The notes under the pieces were generated by a model. That model saw only the letters and a list, made by a program, of their open reading frames with translations. It was not told the origin of the DNA and made no database searches. DNA of 64,000 nucleotides, from positions 24,635,268-24,699,267 of the forward strand of contig NC_080074.1 of NCBI RefSeq assembly GCF_949987535.1. The letters run 5' to 3'. Made by a program: the position numbers and the translations under genes. Source of the stretch: Balaenoptera acutorostrata (taxonomy: Eukaryota; Chordata; Mammalia; Artiodactyla; Balaenopteridae). Below, piece by piece: positions 11,325 through 22,639 of this stretch (the first letter of the stretch is position 1; each line of letters opens with the position of its first letter).

Positions 11325-11468
11325 AACAGTCAGCTCTACCCACCACCAGAGCCTCCCATCAAGCCTCTTAGATAGCCTCAACCACCAGAGGGCAGACAAC
11401 AGAAGCAAGAAAAACTACAATCCTGCAGCCTGTGGACCAAAAACCACAGTTACAGAAAGACAGAGAAG

Positions 11469-12374
11469 ATGAAAAGGCAGAGGGCTATGTACCAGATGAA
11501 GGAACAAGAAAAAACCCCAGAAAAACAACTAAATGAAGTGGAGATAGGCAACCTTCCAGAAAAAGAATTCAGAATAATGATAGTGAAGATGATCCAGGAC
11601 CTCGGAATAAGAATGGAGGCAAAGATTGAGAAGATGCAAGAAATGATTAACAAAGACCTAGAAGAATTAAAGAACAAACAAACAGAGATGACCAATACAA
11701 TAACTGAAATGAAAACTACACTAGAAGGAATCAATAGCAGAATAACTGAGGCAGAAGAACGGATAAGTGACCTGGAAGACAGAATGGTGGAATTCACTGC
11801 TGCAGAACAGACTAAAGAAAAAAGAATGAAAAGAAATGAAGACAGCCTAAGAGACCTCTGGGACAACATTAAACGCAACAACATTCGCATTATAGGGGTC
11901 CCAGAAGGAGAAGAGAGAGAGAAAGGACCAGAGAAAATATTTGAAGAGATTATAGTCGAAAACTTCCCTAACATGGGAAAGGAAATAGCCACCCAAGTCC
12001 AGGAAGCGCAGAGAGTCCCATACAGAATAAACCCAAGGAGAAACACGCCGAGACACATAGTAATCAAAGTGGCAAAAATTAAAGACAAAGAAAAATTACT
12101 GAAAGCAGCAAGGGAAAAACGACAAATAACATACAAGGGAACTCCCATAAGGTTAACAGCTGATTTCTCAGCAGAAACTCTGCAAGCCAGAAGGGAGTGG
12201 CATGATATACTTAAAGTGATGAAAGGGAAGAACCTACAACCAAGATTACTCTACCCGGCAAGGATCTCATTCAGATTCGATGGAGAAATCAAAAGCTTTA
12301 CAGACAAGCAAAAGCTAAGAGAATTCAGCACCACCAAACCAGCTCTACAACAAATGCTAAAGGAACTTCTCTAA
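11469..12374 (+). CDS. L1 ORF1 protein (RNA-binding chaperone), intact, 301 aa
   Basis: In the L1 family ORF1p is a trimeric, mainly cytoplasmic protein that coats L1 RNA and acts as a nucleic-acid chaperone in target-primed reverse transcription. Here residues ~1-45 are a charged N-terminus. About 45-120 is a heptad-rich coiled coil (repeated E, K, I and L; '[13 protein letters not shown]'). The RRM follows from ~130 ('[12 protein letters not shown]'), and the C-terminal domain contains '[19 protein letters not shown]' at about 225-245. At 301 aa it is somewhat shorter than human ORF1p (338 aa), mainly at the N-terminus. The start is the first in-frame ATG after the 5' UTR and matches the one in L1-B. 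L1-B ORF1 (41549-42454) has the same length with about four amino-acid differences. ORF2 begins 58 bases downstream. With little 5' UTR left, expression would need an outside promoter. Confidence 0.93.
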   Translation: MKRQRAMYQMKEQEKTPEKQLNEVEIGNLPEKEFRIMIVKMIQDLGIRMEAKIEKMQEMINKDLEELKNKQTEMTNTITEMKTTLEGINSRITEAEERISDLEDRMVEFTAAEQTKEKRMKRNEDSLRDLWDNIKRNNIRIIGVPEGEEREKGPEKIFEEIIVENFPNMGKEIATQVQEAQRVPYRINPRRNTPRHIVIKVAKIKDKEKLLKAAREKRQITYKGTPIRLTADFSAETLQARREWHDILKVMKGKNLQPRLLYPARISFRFDGEIKSFTDKQKLREFSTTKPALQQMLKELL

Positions 12375-12432
12375 GTGGGAAACACAAGAGAAGAAAAGGA
12401 CCTACAAAAATAAACCCAAAACAATTAAGAAA

Positions 12433-15400
12433 ATGGTCATAGGAACATACATATCGATAATTACCTTAAATGTGAATGGATTAAATGCCCCAACCAAAAG
12501 ACATAGACTGGCTGAATGGATACAAAAACAAGACCCATATATATGCTGTCTACAAGAGACCCACTTCAGACCTAGGGACACATACAGACTGAAAGTGAGG
12601 GGATGGAAAAAGATATTCCATGCAAATGGAAATCAAAAGAAAGCTGGAGTAGCTATACTCATATCAGATAAAATAGACTTTAAAATAAAGAATGTTACAA
12701 GAGACAAGGAAGGACACTACATAATGATCCAGGGATCAATCCAAGAAGAAGATATAACAATTATAAATATATATGCACCCAACATAGGAGCACCTCAATA
12801 CATAAGGCAACTGCTAACAGCTATAAAAGAGGAAATCGACAGTAACACAATAATAGTGGGGGACTTTAACACCTCACTTACACCAATGGACAGATCATCC
12901 AAAATGAAAATAAATAAGGAAACACAAGCTTTAAATGACACAATAGACCAGATAGATTTAATTGATATATATAGGACATTCCATCCAAAAACGGCAGATT
13001 ACACGTTCTTCTCAAGTGCGCACGGAACATTCTCCAGGATAGATCACATCTTGGGTCACAAATCAAGCCTCAGTAAATTTAAGAAAATTGAAATCATATC
13101 AAGCATCTTTTCTGACCACAACGCTATGAGATTAGAAATGAATTACAGGGAAAAAAACGTAAAAAAGACAAACACATGGAGGCTAAACAATACGTTACTA
13201 AATAACCAAGAGATCACTGAAGAAATCAAACAGGAAATAAAAAAATACCTAGAGACAAATGACAATGAAAACACGACAACCCAAAACCTATGGGATGCAG
13301 CAAAAGCGGTTCTAAGAGGGAAGTTTATAGCTATACAAGCCTACCTAAAGAAACAAGAAAAATCTCAAGTAAACAATCTAACCTTACACCTAAAGAAACT
13401 AGAGAAAGAAGAACAAATAAAACCCAAAGTTAGCAGAAGGAAAGAAATCATAAAGATCAGAGCAGAAATAAATGAAATAGAAACAAAGAAAACAATAGCA
13501 AAGATCAATAAAACTAAAAGTTGGTTCTTTGAGAAGATAAACAAAATTGATAAGCCATTAGCCAGACTCATCAAGAAAAAGAGGGAGAGGACTCAAATCA
13601 ATAAAATCAGAAACGAAAAAGGAGAAGTTACAACAGACACCGCAGAAATACAAAACATCCTAAGAGACTACTACAAGCAACTTTATGCCAATAAAATGGA
13701 CAACCTGGAAGAAATGGACAAATTCTTAGAAAGGTATAAACTTCCAAGACTGAATAAGGAAGAAACAGAAAATATCAACAGACCAATCACAAGTAATGAA
13801 ATTGAAACTGTGATTAAAAATCTTCCAACAAACAAAAGTCCAGGACCAGATGGCTTCACAGGTGAATTCTATCAAACATTTAGAGAAGAGCTAACACCCA
13901 TCCTTCTCAAACTCTTCCAAAAAATTGCAGAAGAAGGAACACTCCCAAACTCATTCTATGAGGCCACCATCACCCTGATACCAAAAGCAGACAAAGACAC
14001 TACAAAAAAAGAAAATTACAGACCAATATCACTGATGAATATAGATGCAAAAATCCTCAACAAAATACTAGCAAACAGAATCCAACAACACATTAAAAGG
14101 ATCATACACCACGATCAAGTGGGATTTATCCCAGGGATGCAAGGATTCTTCAATATACGCAAATCAATCAATGTGATACACCATATTAACAAATTGAAGA
14201 ATAAAAACCATATGATCATCTCAATAGATGCAGAAAAAGCTTTTGACAAAATTCAACACCCATTTCTGATAAAAACTCTCCAGAAAGTGGGCATAGAGGG
14301 AACCTACCTCAACATAATAAAGGCCATATATGACAAACCCACAGCAAACATCATTCTCAATGGTGAAAAACTGAAAGCATTTCCTCTAAGATCAGGAACG
14401 AGACAAGGATGTCCACTCTCACCACTATTATTCAACATAGTTCTGGAAGTCCTAGCCACGGCAATCAGAGAAGAAAAAGAAATAAAAGGAATACAAATTG
14501 GAAAAGAAGAAGTAAAACTGTCACTGTTTGCGGATGACATGATACTATACATAGAGAATCCTAAAACTGCCACCAGAAAACTGCTAGAGCTAATTAATGA
14601 ATATGGTAAAGTTGCAGGTTACAAAATTAATGCACAGAAATCTCTTGCATTCCTATACACTAATGATGAAAAATCTGAAAGAGAAATTATGGAAACACTC
14701 CCATTTACCATTGCAACAAAAAAAATAAAATACCTAGGAATAAACCTACCTAGGGAGACAAAAGACCTGTATGCAGAAAACTATAAGACACTGATGAAAG
14801 AAATTAAAGATGATACAAATAGATGGAGAGATATACCATGTTCTTGGATTGGAAGAATCAACATTGTGAAAATGAGTATACTACCCAAAGCAATCTACAG
14901 ATTCAATGCAATCCCTATCAAATTACCAATGGCATTTTTTACGGAGCTAGAACAAATCATCTTAAAATTTGTATGGAGACACAAAAGACCCCGAATAGCC
15001 AAAGCAGTCTTGAGGCAAAAAAATGGAGCTGGAGGAATCAGACTCCCTGACTTCAGACTATACTACAAAGCTACAGTAATGAAGACAATATGGTACTGGC
15101 ACAAAAACAGAAACATAGATCAATGGAACAAGATAGAAAGCCCAGAGATTAACCCACGCACCTATGGTCAACTAATCTATGACAAAGGAGGCAAAGATAT
15201 ACAATGGAGAAAAGACAGTCTCTTCAATAAGTGGTGCTGGGAAAACTGGACAGCTACATGTAAAAGAATGAAATTAGAATACTCCCTAACACCATACACA
15301 AAAATAAACTCAAAATGGATTAGAGACCTAAATATAAGACTGGACACTATAAAACTCTTAGAGGAAAACATAGGAAGAACACTCTTTGACATAAATCACA

Positions 15401-16251
15401 GCAAGATCTTTTTTGATCCACCTCCTAGAGTAATGGAAATAAAAACAAAAATAAACAAGTGGGACCTAATGAAACTACAAAGCTTTTGCACAGCAAAGGA
15501 AACCATAAACAAGACAAAAAGACAACCCTCAGAATGGGAGAAAATATTTGCAAATGAATCAACTGACAAAGGATTAATCTCCAAAATATATAAACAGCTC
15601 ATTCAGCTCAATATCAAAGAAACAAACACCCCAATCCAAAAATGGGCAGAAGACCTAAATAGACATTTCTCCAAAGAAGACATACAGACGGCCACGAAGC
15701 ACATGAAAAGATGCTCAACATCACTAATTATTAGAGAAATGCAAATCAAAACTACAATGAGGTATCACCTCACTCCTGTTAGAATGGGCATCATCAGAAA
15801 ATCTACAAACAACAAATGCTGGAGAGGGTGTGGAGAAAAGGGAACCCTCTTGCACTGTTGGTGGGAATGTAAATTGATACAGCCACTATGGAGAACAATA
15901 TGGAGGTTCCTTAAAAAACTAAAAATAGAATTACCATATGACCCAGCAATCCCACTACTGGGCATATACCCAGAGAAAACCATAATTCAAAAGGACACAT
16001 GCACCCGAATGTTCATTGCAGCACTATTTACAATAGCCAGGTCATGGAAGCAACCTAAATGCCCATCAACAGACGAATGGATAAAGAAGATGTGGTACAT
16101 ATATACAATGGAATATTACTCAGCCATAAAAAGGAACGAAATTGAGTCATTTGTTGAGACGTGGATGGATCTAGAGACTGTCATACAGAGTGAAGTAAGT
16201 CAGAAAGAGAAAAACAAATATCGTATATTAATGCATGTATGTGGAACCTAG
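12433..16251 (+). CDS. L1 ORF2 protein (endonuclease and reverse transcriptase), intact, 1272 aa
   Basis: ORF2p nicks target DNA and reverse-transcribes L1 RNA from the nick. The endonuclease (about 1-238) keeps 'LNVNGLN' (12-18), Glu42 in 'QETH', Asp144 and Asn146 in 'VGDFNT', 'SRIDHILG' and Asp228-His229 in 'SDHNAM'. The reverse transcriptase keeps 'SPGPDGF', '[10 protein letters not shown]', '[16 protein letters not shown]' and the catalytic 'FADD' at 699-702. The C-terminal Cys-rich segment starts at residue ~1129 with the C-x3-C-x7-H-x4-C pattern. Length is close to human ORF2p (1275 aa), and no stop or frameshift is visible. The ATG at 12433 lies 58 bases after the ORF1 stop and is also present in L1-B and L1-C. 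Translation in the family is by an unconventional reinitiation after ORF1. Catalytic competence is inferred from motifs only. Confidence 0.95.
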   Translation: MVIGTYISIITLNVNGLNAPTKRHRLAEWIQKQDPYICCLQETHFRPRDTYRLKVRGWKKIFHANGNQKKAGVAILISDKIDFKIKNVTRDKEGHYIMIQGSIQEEDITIINIYAPNIGAPQYIRQLLTAIKEEIDSNTIIVGDFNTSLTPMDRSSKMKINKETQALNDTIDQIDLIDIYRTFHPKTADYTFFSSAHGTFSRIDHILGHKSSLSKFKKIEIISSIFSDHNAMRLEMNYREKNVKKTNTWRLNNTLLNNQEITEEIKQEIKKYLETNDNENTTTQNLWDAAKAVLRGKFIAIQAYLKKQEKSQVNNLTLHLKKLEKEEQIKPKVSRRKEIIKIRAEINEIETKKTIAKINKTKSWFFEKINKIDKPLARLIKKKRERTQINKIRNEKGEVTTDTAEIQNILRDYYKQLYANKMDNLEEMDKFLERYKLPRLNKEETENINRPITSNEIETVIKNLPTNKSPGPDGFTGEFYQTFREELTPILLKLFQKIAEEGTLPNSFYEATITLIPKADKDTTKKENYRPISLMNIDAKILNKILANRIQQHIKRIIHHDQVGFIPGMQGFFNIRKSINVIHHINKLKNKNHMIISIDAEKAFDKIQHPFLIKTLQKVGIEGTYLNIIKAIYDKPTANIILNGEKLKAFPLRSGTRQGCPLSPLLFNIVLEVLATAIREEKEIKGIQIGKEEVKLSLFADDMILYIENPKTATRKLLELINEYGKVAGYKINAQKSLAFLYTNDEKSEREIMETLPFTIATKKIKYLGINLPRETKDLYAENYKTLMKEIKDDTNRWRDIPCSWIGRINIVKMSILPKAIYRFNAIPIKLPMAFFTELEQIILKFVWRHKRPRIAKAVLRQKNGAGGIRLPDFRLYYKATVMKTIWYWHKNRNIDQWNKIESPEINPRTYGQLIYDKGGKDIQWRKDSLFNKWCWENWTATCKRMKLEYSLTPYTKINSKWIRDLNIRLDTIKLLEENIGRTLFDINHSKIFFDPPPRVMEIKTKINKWDLMKLQSFCTAKETINKTKRQPSEWEKIFANESTDKGLISKIYKQLIQLNIKETNTPIQKWAEDLNRHFSKEDIQTATKHMKRCSTSLIIREMQIKTTMRYHLTPVRMGIIRKSTNNKCWRGCGEKGTLLHCWWECKLIQPLWRTIWRFLKKLKIELPYDPAIPLLGIYPEKTIIQKDTCTRMFIAALFTIARSWKQPKCPSTDEWIKKMWYIYTMEYYSAIKRNEIESFVETWMDLETVIQSEVSQKEKNKYRILMHVCGT

Positions 16252-16456
16252 AAGGATGGTACAGATGAGCCAGTTTGCAGGGCAGAAGTTGAGACACAGA
16301 TGTAGAGAATGGACATATGGACACCAAGGGGGGAAAACTGCGGTGAGGTGGGGATGGTGGTGTGCTGAATTGGGCGATTGGGATTGACATGTATACACTG
16401 ATGTGTATAAAACTGATGCCTAATAAGAACCTGCAGTATAAAAAAACAAACAAAAC
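16252..16456 (+). other. L1-A 3' UTR and internal A-rich tail
   Basis: A short 3' UTR with a G-rich patch (16328-16357, 'aaggggggaaaactgcgg') resembles the one at 235-345. It ends in an A-rich tail at 16440-16456 in which the usual AATAAA-like units of the lineage read AACAAA. This fits a source element with a weak polyadenylation signal. Confidence 0.8.
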
Positions 16457-16482
16457 AACTAATACTAAACTTTCATTGGGTT

Positions 16483-16730
16483 ATTTGTATGGAAATATGT
16501 TAATATAAATGTTTCAGACATTACATGAAATTTCTAAAAATGTTATATTTGTATTTGTATGGAAATATGTATGGAAATATGTTAATATAAATGTTTCAGA
16601 CATTACATGAAATTTCTAAAAATCTTATATTTGTATTTGTATGGAAATATGTATGGAAATATGTTAATATAAATGTTTCAGACATTACAGGAAACTTCTA
16701 AAAATCTTATATGTTCTGGTATAAGGTTAT
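16483..16730 (+). repeat. Tandem repeat, 82-bp period, about 3 copies
   Basis: The anchor 'gttaatataaatgtttcag' starts at 16499, 16581 and 16663, exactly 82 bases apart. The units also share 'tttctaaaaat' and 'ttgtatttgtatggaaatat'. Copies differ at only a few positions (catgaaat/caggaaac, aatgtt/aatctt). A shorter internal repeat 'atggaaatatgt' occurs twice per later unit. Confidence 0.93.
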
Positions 16731-17355
16731 AAGTAATAATCCTAGTTATTACTTTAAAATGTATATCTCAGAAATAACTAATTTTCTTGTCAACTGCATT
16801 ATTATGAACTTTCATCAAATCTTTAACCATGGTCATTTTTAAGTCTTCTGTCATTTACAGACAGTTCTGGGTGTACTCTGATGATTTTGCAAGTATGTTC
16901 CTATAAAAGTGTTTCATCTTCAAGAAATTCATGGAAAAGACTCTGACAAGTACAGGTTTCTGGTAACTGACTGTACTGCTGAACTGAATGAATAAGCATT
17001 TTCAGAACTCTAATGAAAAACTGATGAACTCATAAAAGTGCTAACAAAAGATCAAGATGAAAAAAAAAATTAATTACATGGGACTGAGTGAACTGATGAG
17101 GATGAGTATAATTTTTGTGACTTTCTGTCTGAATTAAAAAAAAAAAAAATCCCACAAGGACTCAGAGGCAAAGAATATACAAATCAATTTTCACTGCAAA
17201 GTAAAGGAGCTGTTACAGTGGAGGATTACTGGACTGAATGTCAATATTATGACATAGTATGAGTGTGTTTCATGTTTGGTAATTGCAATCATTGTTGCTT
17301 TTGTTGTGGTCATCCATGTACAATGCTTGGTGTCAGTCTATTTATCTCTTGTAAA

Positions 17356-17361
17356 AATAAA
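17356..17361 (+). terminator. Polyadenylation signal AATAAA of the L1-A transduction
   Basis: AATAAA ends 19 bases before the poly(A) at 17381, within the usual 10-30 base spacing, with a GT-rich stretch between. This supports the 3' end being made from a polyadenylated RNA. Confidence 0.8.
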
Positions 17362-17397
17362 ATACAGTGTGTGTGTGTGGAAAAAAAAAAAAAAAAA

Positions 17398-17414
17398 AAG
17401 AATAAGCTTCCCTG
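17398..17414 (+). repeat. Target-site duplication of L1-A, right copy
   Basis: aagaataagcttccctg, identical to 11308-11324. It follows directly on the poly(A) that ends the transduced segment. Confidence 0.93.
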
Positions 17415-17743
17415 CTTGGCACTGCTTTTATGTCCCCAAAGTCCCATTTATGACTTTGAACACATTCCCATTAATACCAGCCACAAAAACAATCCAACCA
17501 AAATTAGACACCAACATGACTTGTGTTCTTCCACAAGCAAGATCCTGGTGACAAACCCCAGCCCAGCTCCCTTTAGGCTAGCTCCGCCACCAACAGCAGC
17601 GAACTGAGTTCGTCACCTTTTCAAAGTTTAAATTGTGACAGATACATGCCTATAACTGCAAAAACAGAAGCACAGTAAAATACATCCTTGTAAATCATAT
17701 TTTACATTACCTCTCTTCAATATTATGCCCTCAATTTTTTATT

Positions 17744-17885
17744 GAAAAAAATATTTGGCCCTGGAATTAGGGGAAATAGCATTTAACTCAAATATTTGTA
17801 AAAATAAAGAAAAAACTGAAAGCAGGATTCCATTACAAATATAAGCTGCTTTCTGTGGTAAATCCCCCAGAGAGTGAGCAATATT
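17744..17885. repeat. Unidentified dispersed sequence, copy 2 (pair with 9349-9495)
   Basis: It aligns in the same orientation with 9349-9495 over roughly 110-130 bases with several small indels and clear divergence, so the copies are old. Similarity continues through 'agagtgagcaatatt' at 17873 ('gaaagtgagcag' in copy 1). Confidence 0.5.
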
Positions 17886-18559
17886 AAAACTGAAATAACC
17901 TCAGGTTTGTGCCCATTTTAATGTTCAGCTACTGCAGAAACCTCACTAAGTTATACTTCAAAATCATTTCCGGTGTTTATTCGGAACTTTTTTGGAGAAA
18001 ACTTATTGCTAGTGCTTTCAATCAGGAGCTGGATAACACTTCACCTCTACTGGAAACAACACTGGGAGCAGCCTGGCCTCGCCATAACTCAGAGTTATAG
18101 TACTTTTAACAAAGGATGGAGCCCTTGGCTAAGCCAGGTAGCTACCTTTCCAGAACTTAACAACGACGGTGGGAAAGGACGGCACAGTTCACCTACAGAC
18201 CCGCTGGATGATTACTAGTGAGTGCACTATCACCTCTGCAGTTTCATCACTTGTATTAAGAGGAAGAGGCTTCAACTGCAGCGTGACCCGACTAAGCTGA
18301 ACCTAAAAAGTCACAGAGCCTTGTCTGCCTTTCCCTTAGCTCATTCCATGACCACAAGCAAATCACTCACTTCCTCTGCCCATGCCCCATCTTCTCCTAA
18401 CTGCAAAGAGGGCAAAATAACATAAATAACCTCCATAGCTAACCACGATCTTAAATCTGCATTGATTTTTGAATGCTCCATACATAACAAAATTAACAGG
18501 TAAAAATATACAACATTTAAAAGACTCCTTTTGTGCATATTTAAAGAATTTTATAAGGA
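17886..18559. other. No gene recognised
   Basis: Unassigned. The part near 18300-18430 has weak MIR-like content ('accacaagcaaatcactcac'), too diverged to call. Confidence 0.4.
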
Positions 18560-18735
18560 TGATCACTGTTCTAATCCTAGTTCCACCACTAATTAGCTGT
18601 ATCTTAACCCATGTGAGGCTTGGTTTGCTCCTTTCTGAAAAAATTTTTTAAAATTCCTACCCTTTCTTGCAGCTTTTGTGATAATCATATAAGGTTATAC
18701 ATATAAAAGTACTTTTAAAAATATAAATTATTATG
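18560..18735 (+). repeat. Decayed MIR SINE
   Basis: 'ctaatcctagttccaccact', 'aattagctgtatctta', 'tgaggcttggtttgctcctt' and 'gtgataatcatataaggtta' follow the MIR order with many substitutions. Confidence 0.5.
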
Positions 18736-19799
18736 AAAATGTACAAGCAGTAACAGGAGTCCAACCAAAAATCCAAAGTGTACCTTGATCTCTCTCTCTC
18801 TTGATTGTGATGCTACAAGAACTCGGCTTCTCTTCCCCGAATCACAAAACACCAACACATGAAAAATGATTCTGCCCTTTAGAAACTGCTACTTCAAACC
18901 AGTAACCAAGAATGTGTATTTTCTCTTGTCTCCCACAAAAAGCATAACAAAAAATAGTTCACCTCTGGAGAATATGCAGTTATCAAAAATCAAAATGAAA
19001 ACTCAAAGGAAAAAGAAAGAAATAGCAACACTTCCCAACAGTAGGTAAATCCATTTTTGATAGATCAGAACTAGGAACAACTGTCTGGAGGAGGAACATT
19101 CTAGAAGGCATTGTTCTCAGAAAACAAAAAAGCAGATGCCACCCCACATTTTGTGACATATTTATGACTACCACACACCCTTTTGGGGGAGCAAATTGAT
19201 GACTCTTCTACCCAACACAATCACCTGGGGTGTGCCAAGACCAGCCTCGATCAATCATGCTGATGTGATTTGTTTCGCCTTAATCAGGCACTGCCTCCCC
19301 TTCAATCCAACGTCCAAGAGGAAGAAGGTGAAAAAGATGGAGTAGCCAAGCCATCGCTCATCAGTTTTTTTTTAAATGCCAAGAGTTATAGTGTTTGTGG
19401 GTATTGCTGCTGGATACGGAAGTGTTTTATCTACTTCAAACTGGCCAAACAAATGGGGGACTATGTTAATTCCATTTCAGTCAAGTGCCACCTATTCCAT
19501 ATTTACAACTATGCGCATAATGCTGTGTCACAAGGTAATGTTCCACTCTGCATAACATTTAAAAATCAGAACACATACTGCTGAAAACTGGATTAATGAT
19601 GGAAATTCACACCAACAATGGCTAGAAGTGACTATTGCCAAAATACACTTGAGCACACAACCAGACTGGAATTAACTCTTTAGATTAGAGAGAACTGGAT
19701 ATTTATTCATAAACATGTATTGAGCATCTATTGAGTGCTAGACAATGCATTATGCAATGATGTTTCCTTCTTTTCAGGCAAGTGATTAAAATGCACCAA
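18736..19799. other. No gene recognised
   Basis: A 104-codon plus-strand frame (19270-19584) has no recognisable motif and no supporting gene structure. 19690-19755 ('tgtattgagcatctattgag') resembles the start of a minus-strand L2 tail. Confidence 0.4.
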
Positions 19800-20235
19800 G
19801 TCTTCCATGATTGAATCCCAAACTTATCTCTCACTGCAGCCTTTTTGATATTCTCTCTTCCAACAATCTCGAAGTAGTCACTTTGCACAACTTGCATTCT
19901 CTTGCTTTTACTCAAGCTGTACCCTCCTCCCACGCATCCCTCTCTTCCTTCCTGCCAAAGTCCTATGCATTTTTAAGGACCCTGTTCACATCCCACCTCC
20001 TCCATGAGCTCTTCCTAGATTTTCTATCCTTGACTGTCACCAATTTCCCCCTTTTCTCTTTCAATTTCACATAACTTGTATACTTCATAATAATTCTTAC
20101 CTCAATCTGATTTTTTCCAGACTTAGCTCTGGGAGGCTTATCTACAGAATCAATTGATCGTGTACCTATGGAGAACAGGTGCCAGCCATGTCTTATTCAA
20201 CTTTGTTCACCTTCTACATCTAGTAGGTAAAAGAT
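19800..20235 (+). repeat. L2 LINE 3' fragment
   Basis: 'tcacatcccacctcctccat', 'gagctcttcctagatt', 'gtcaccaatttccccctttt' and 'gttcaccttctacatctagt' follow the L2 3' end in order. It is decayed with no intact frame. Confidence 0.62.
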
Positions 20236-21649
20236 TGTCATGATGAAAAAAAGAGAAGTGCACTGGTTCAATAGGATTAATTGTTCCCAAAGATACCACC
20301 CTCATTTGGGGAGAACGCCATGGTATGTTAATACCTCCATGCCAATTATTCCTCAGGCTAGTTACATTATTTGACTTTATTTCTGGGAAAGCACTAAGAA
20401 GGACTAGCAGATACTACCCCACCTTCCCCCCATCATGCTAGGCGCCGTCATAAAGAATTATCCTTGAGGGAGCCTGACCCTAGAGCCGTCTGCCCTGCCA
20501 CAGCCACTGCCAAGAATGAGAACCGCAGCACCTCCCCCTCACCTCGCCATTTATTCCCATCTCTGATAACCTCGACTGTCAGAAGTCTTCTAGCTCAAAG
20601 ATCTTCACACTTGGAAATTTTTTCGCCTTGTCAGTGCAAGTGTTTGTTCATCAAAAGCAGTGGATAAGCTGCTACAGTTTTTCATGTTTTGAATTTTCTG
20701 TTCCTTGGGGCAAAAATACAGAGAAGGGGCACTCAGCCGCCCAAATATGGTCTTTGTACCAGTGTTTTCACTTTAGGATGTGTGGTTTATGTGCTATGTG
20801 AAAAATCTATGTAATAAAAGGAGAAGGGAAAAAATACTCACTAGTGACAAGAAAACTTAGATACAAAATTGACCCCCCAAAGCCAGTCATCTAGTGGTAG
20901 GCTTTATGGCTGAAGAGTTGTATAAGAACATGGAAATTATCAGGGGTGAGGGGGACAGAAATTGAGGATTGTAATTGCAAAGGCGGAAAGATTGCACAAT
21001 ATGTCCTTCTCAATATAACACTCCCAGCAGAGAGAGAATTAAACTCAAATGTGAGAAACACTCTTGAACTATTTATTTTTATTCATCTCATAACCTACAT
21101 TCTGTGATGTATTGGTGTCACAATTCAGTTGAACATATACGTGAGATTTTAAATGGTAGGTAATAGAACGGCATTCATTATAACCATAGACACACGATCA
21201 CCAGGCCGGAAAAGCTGGATTATGGCCCAGATGGTTTAAATTTTCAATATTTTTTATTTATAGGAGACCATGTTGCCTAAAAACTGACCTCCAAAGCAAT
21301 TACAGGAATATATGCATACATACATACTCATTCTAAAGAAGAGGAGAAGTTGAAGAAATTACGTTATTTACTCACTGCACCAAAATAAACACCATCTAAA
21401 AAAATTATGAACAACTCCTAGTTAAATATCAAATGCTAATGTCCATAATAGGTGGTATCAATTCTTAGATTAATCTGTAAGGGTCCTCTTTACCAAGTAG
21501 CCAACTACTAAAGCTAAGAATTTGTTGAATTAGGATGTGGTGGGATTTTCTTTTTTATCATGTTCAGAAGAAAATAATGAAATTCTTCAATTTCCATAGT
21601 CTTGAATTTCTATTAAATTTTCAATGACCCTGGGGTCATTCTTCCTTGG
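20236..21649. other. No gene or clear repeat recognised
   Basis: About 1.4 kb of unassigned DNA. It ends near a small exact palindrome, aatgacccTGgggtcatt, at about 21623-21640. Confidence 0.45.
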
Positions 21650-21855
21650 CCAGAGTTCTGACTCTGTCTCACAGAAGCTGCGTGACTTTGGGAAAGCTGC
21701 CTAATTTCTCTGTGTCTGTTTTCTTATATATAAAATGAGGATTAAAATAACATATGCCCCATTAGATTGTCATGAAAATTAAAATAGTTAATACATATAA
21801 ACTGATCAGACTAGTGTCAAAAACACAATATATACTCCATAAAGTTGGCTGATTT
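21650..21855 (+). repeat. MIR SINE
   Basis: 'agaagctgcgtgactttggg', 'aaagctgcctaatttctctg', 'ataaaatgaggattaaaata' and 'agattgtcatgaaaattaaa' follow the MIR consensus in order. Confidence 0.72.
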
Positions 21856-22639
21856 TGTGGGGGAAGCTGGGGATAGAGTCACAGAGTCAGTTAATACTTT
21901 TCTGTTGTGATTTCAGTATCCATTATATTTAAATTCTGAAGAGGGTGCTGACCCTTACATTTTCTCACTGTTTCTTCCCTTTCTAGAATGGTAGCCAATG
22001 CCATATTTCAACCATAATGTATACACCAAAGTGCTCACATGTAATTTTCAAGAAAAGGAAGTAACTTCACCGTTATTCTCAAACTGTAACAAAATCAAGT
22101 CACACCTTCAACAACTTCTGTGTTATTGAGATGCTGAAACTATCTACAACATAGAGATAATAAAAGATTCAGGAAAGGTTCCTAACCTTTGAGGTTGACA
22201 TGGTGGAAAACAATAGTGCCCTTTCCTCAACAGATCCCTGGGTGGCTCTGAATGGCTGGACCATGGGTCCAAGCCAGGGAGCAGCTCTGCAGCTCCCAAT
22301 TCTCCTCTTCATAATCTGCCATCATTATATGATATTGTGTTAAGATGTTCTTAATGCAGGCAATTTTTATTATATGAAATCTATATGCTATTATAAATGG
22401 TAGAATAAAATATTTGCCAGGTATACAAAAAAGAAGTATTTATATATATGCACTTTATAATACCTTAAATTTTAGCATTATTCACCTACCAAACAAAAAC
22501 AAAACCCAATATCTTTCTCGTAATTACACTAACTGAGGTGTAAATTTCCATGAGGTTCACAAGACAAGGATACTAAACATAAAACAGTCAACTGAAGAGT
22601 GATACACCTTTCTTAAGGTTTTCTTTGTCAAATTGTTTG
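21856..22639. other. No gene recognised
   Basis: Unassigned AT-rich DNA with only short open frames. Confidence 0.4.

Larger units (their letters stand above)
16457..17380 (+). other. 3'-transduced non-L1 sequence carried by L1-A
   Basis: These 0.92 kb follow the internal A-rich tail and end in a polyadenylation signal and a pure poly(A) directly at the right target-site duplication. The content is AT-rich, includes an 82-bp tandem repeat (16483-16730) and shows no clear gene. The simplest reading is read-through transcription of a source L1 into its own 3' flank. A chimera with another RNA by template switching is the alternative. I do not recognise the source. Confidence 0.85.
11325..17397 (+). 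mobile_element. Young LINE-1 (L1-A) with intact ORF1 and ORF2, 5'-truncated UTR and a 3' transduction
   Basis: The unit runs from 11325 to the end of a poly(A) at 17381-17399 and is bounded by the same target-site duplication on both sides. Inside are 144 bases of 5' UTR, ORF1, a 58-base spacer, ORF2, the L1 3' UTR with an A-rich tail (to about 16456) and then about 0.92 kb that is not L1. L1-B keeps about 0.83 kb of extra 5' UTR absent here, so L1-A is 5'-truncated upstream of ORF1 and probably lacks its promoter, although both proteins are open. No target-site duplication fits the L1 part alone. Confidence 0.93.

Noticed and set aside
11450..12148. 232-codon open frame on the minus strand
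   Set aside because: It lies antisense to L1-A ORF1 and has an almost identical twin antisense to L1-B ORF1 (41530-42228). It is a shadow of the A-rich coding strand, with a low-complexity Ser/Ile/Leu composition.
16457..17380. Possible processed pseudogene downstream of L1-A
   Set aside because: Poly(A) and AATAAA are present, but there is no separate target-site duplication, no recognisable coding sequence, and the L1 duplication encloses it. A transduction explains it more simply, though a chimeric RNA cannot be excluded.
17263..17607. 114-codon frame crossing the L1-A poly(A)
   Set aside because: It runs through the poly(A) (Lys run) and into the flank, so it cannot be a conserved gene.
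9349..17885. Segmental duplication spanning 9.3-17.9 kb
   Set aside because: Only the short 110-130 base pair of similar sequences matches; the flanks do not, so a dispersed repeat is more likely than a large duplication.
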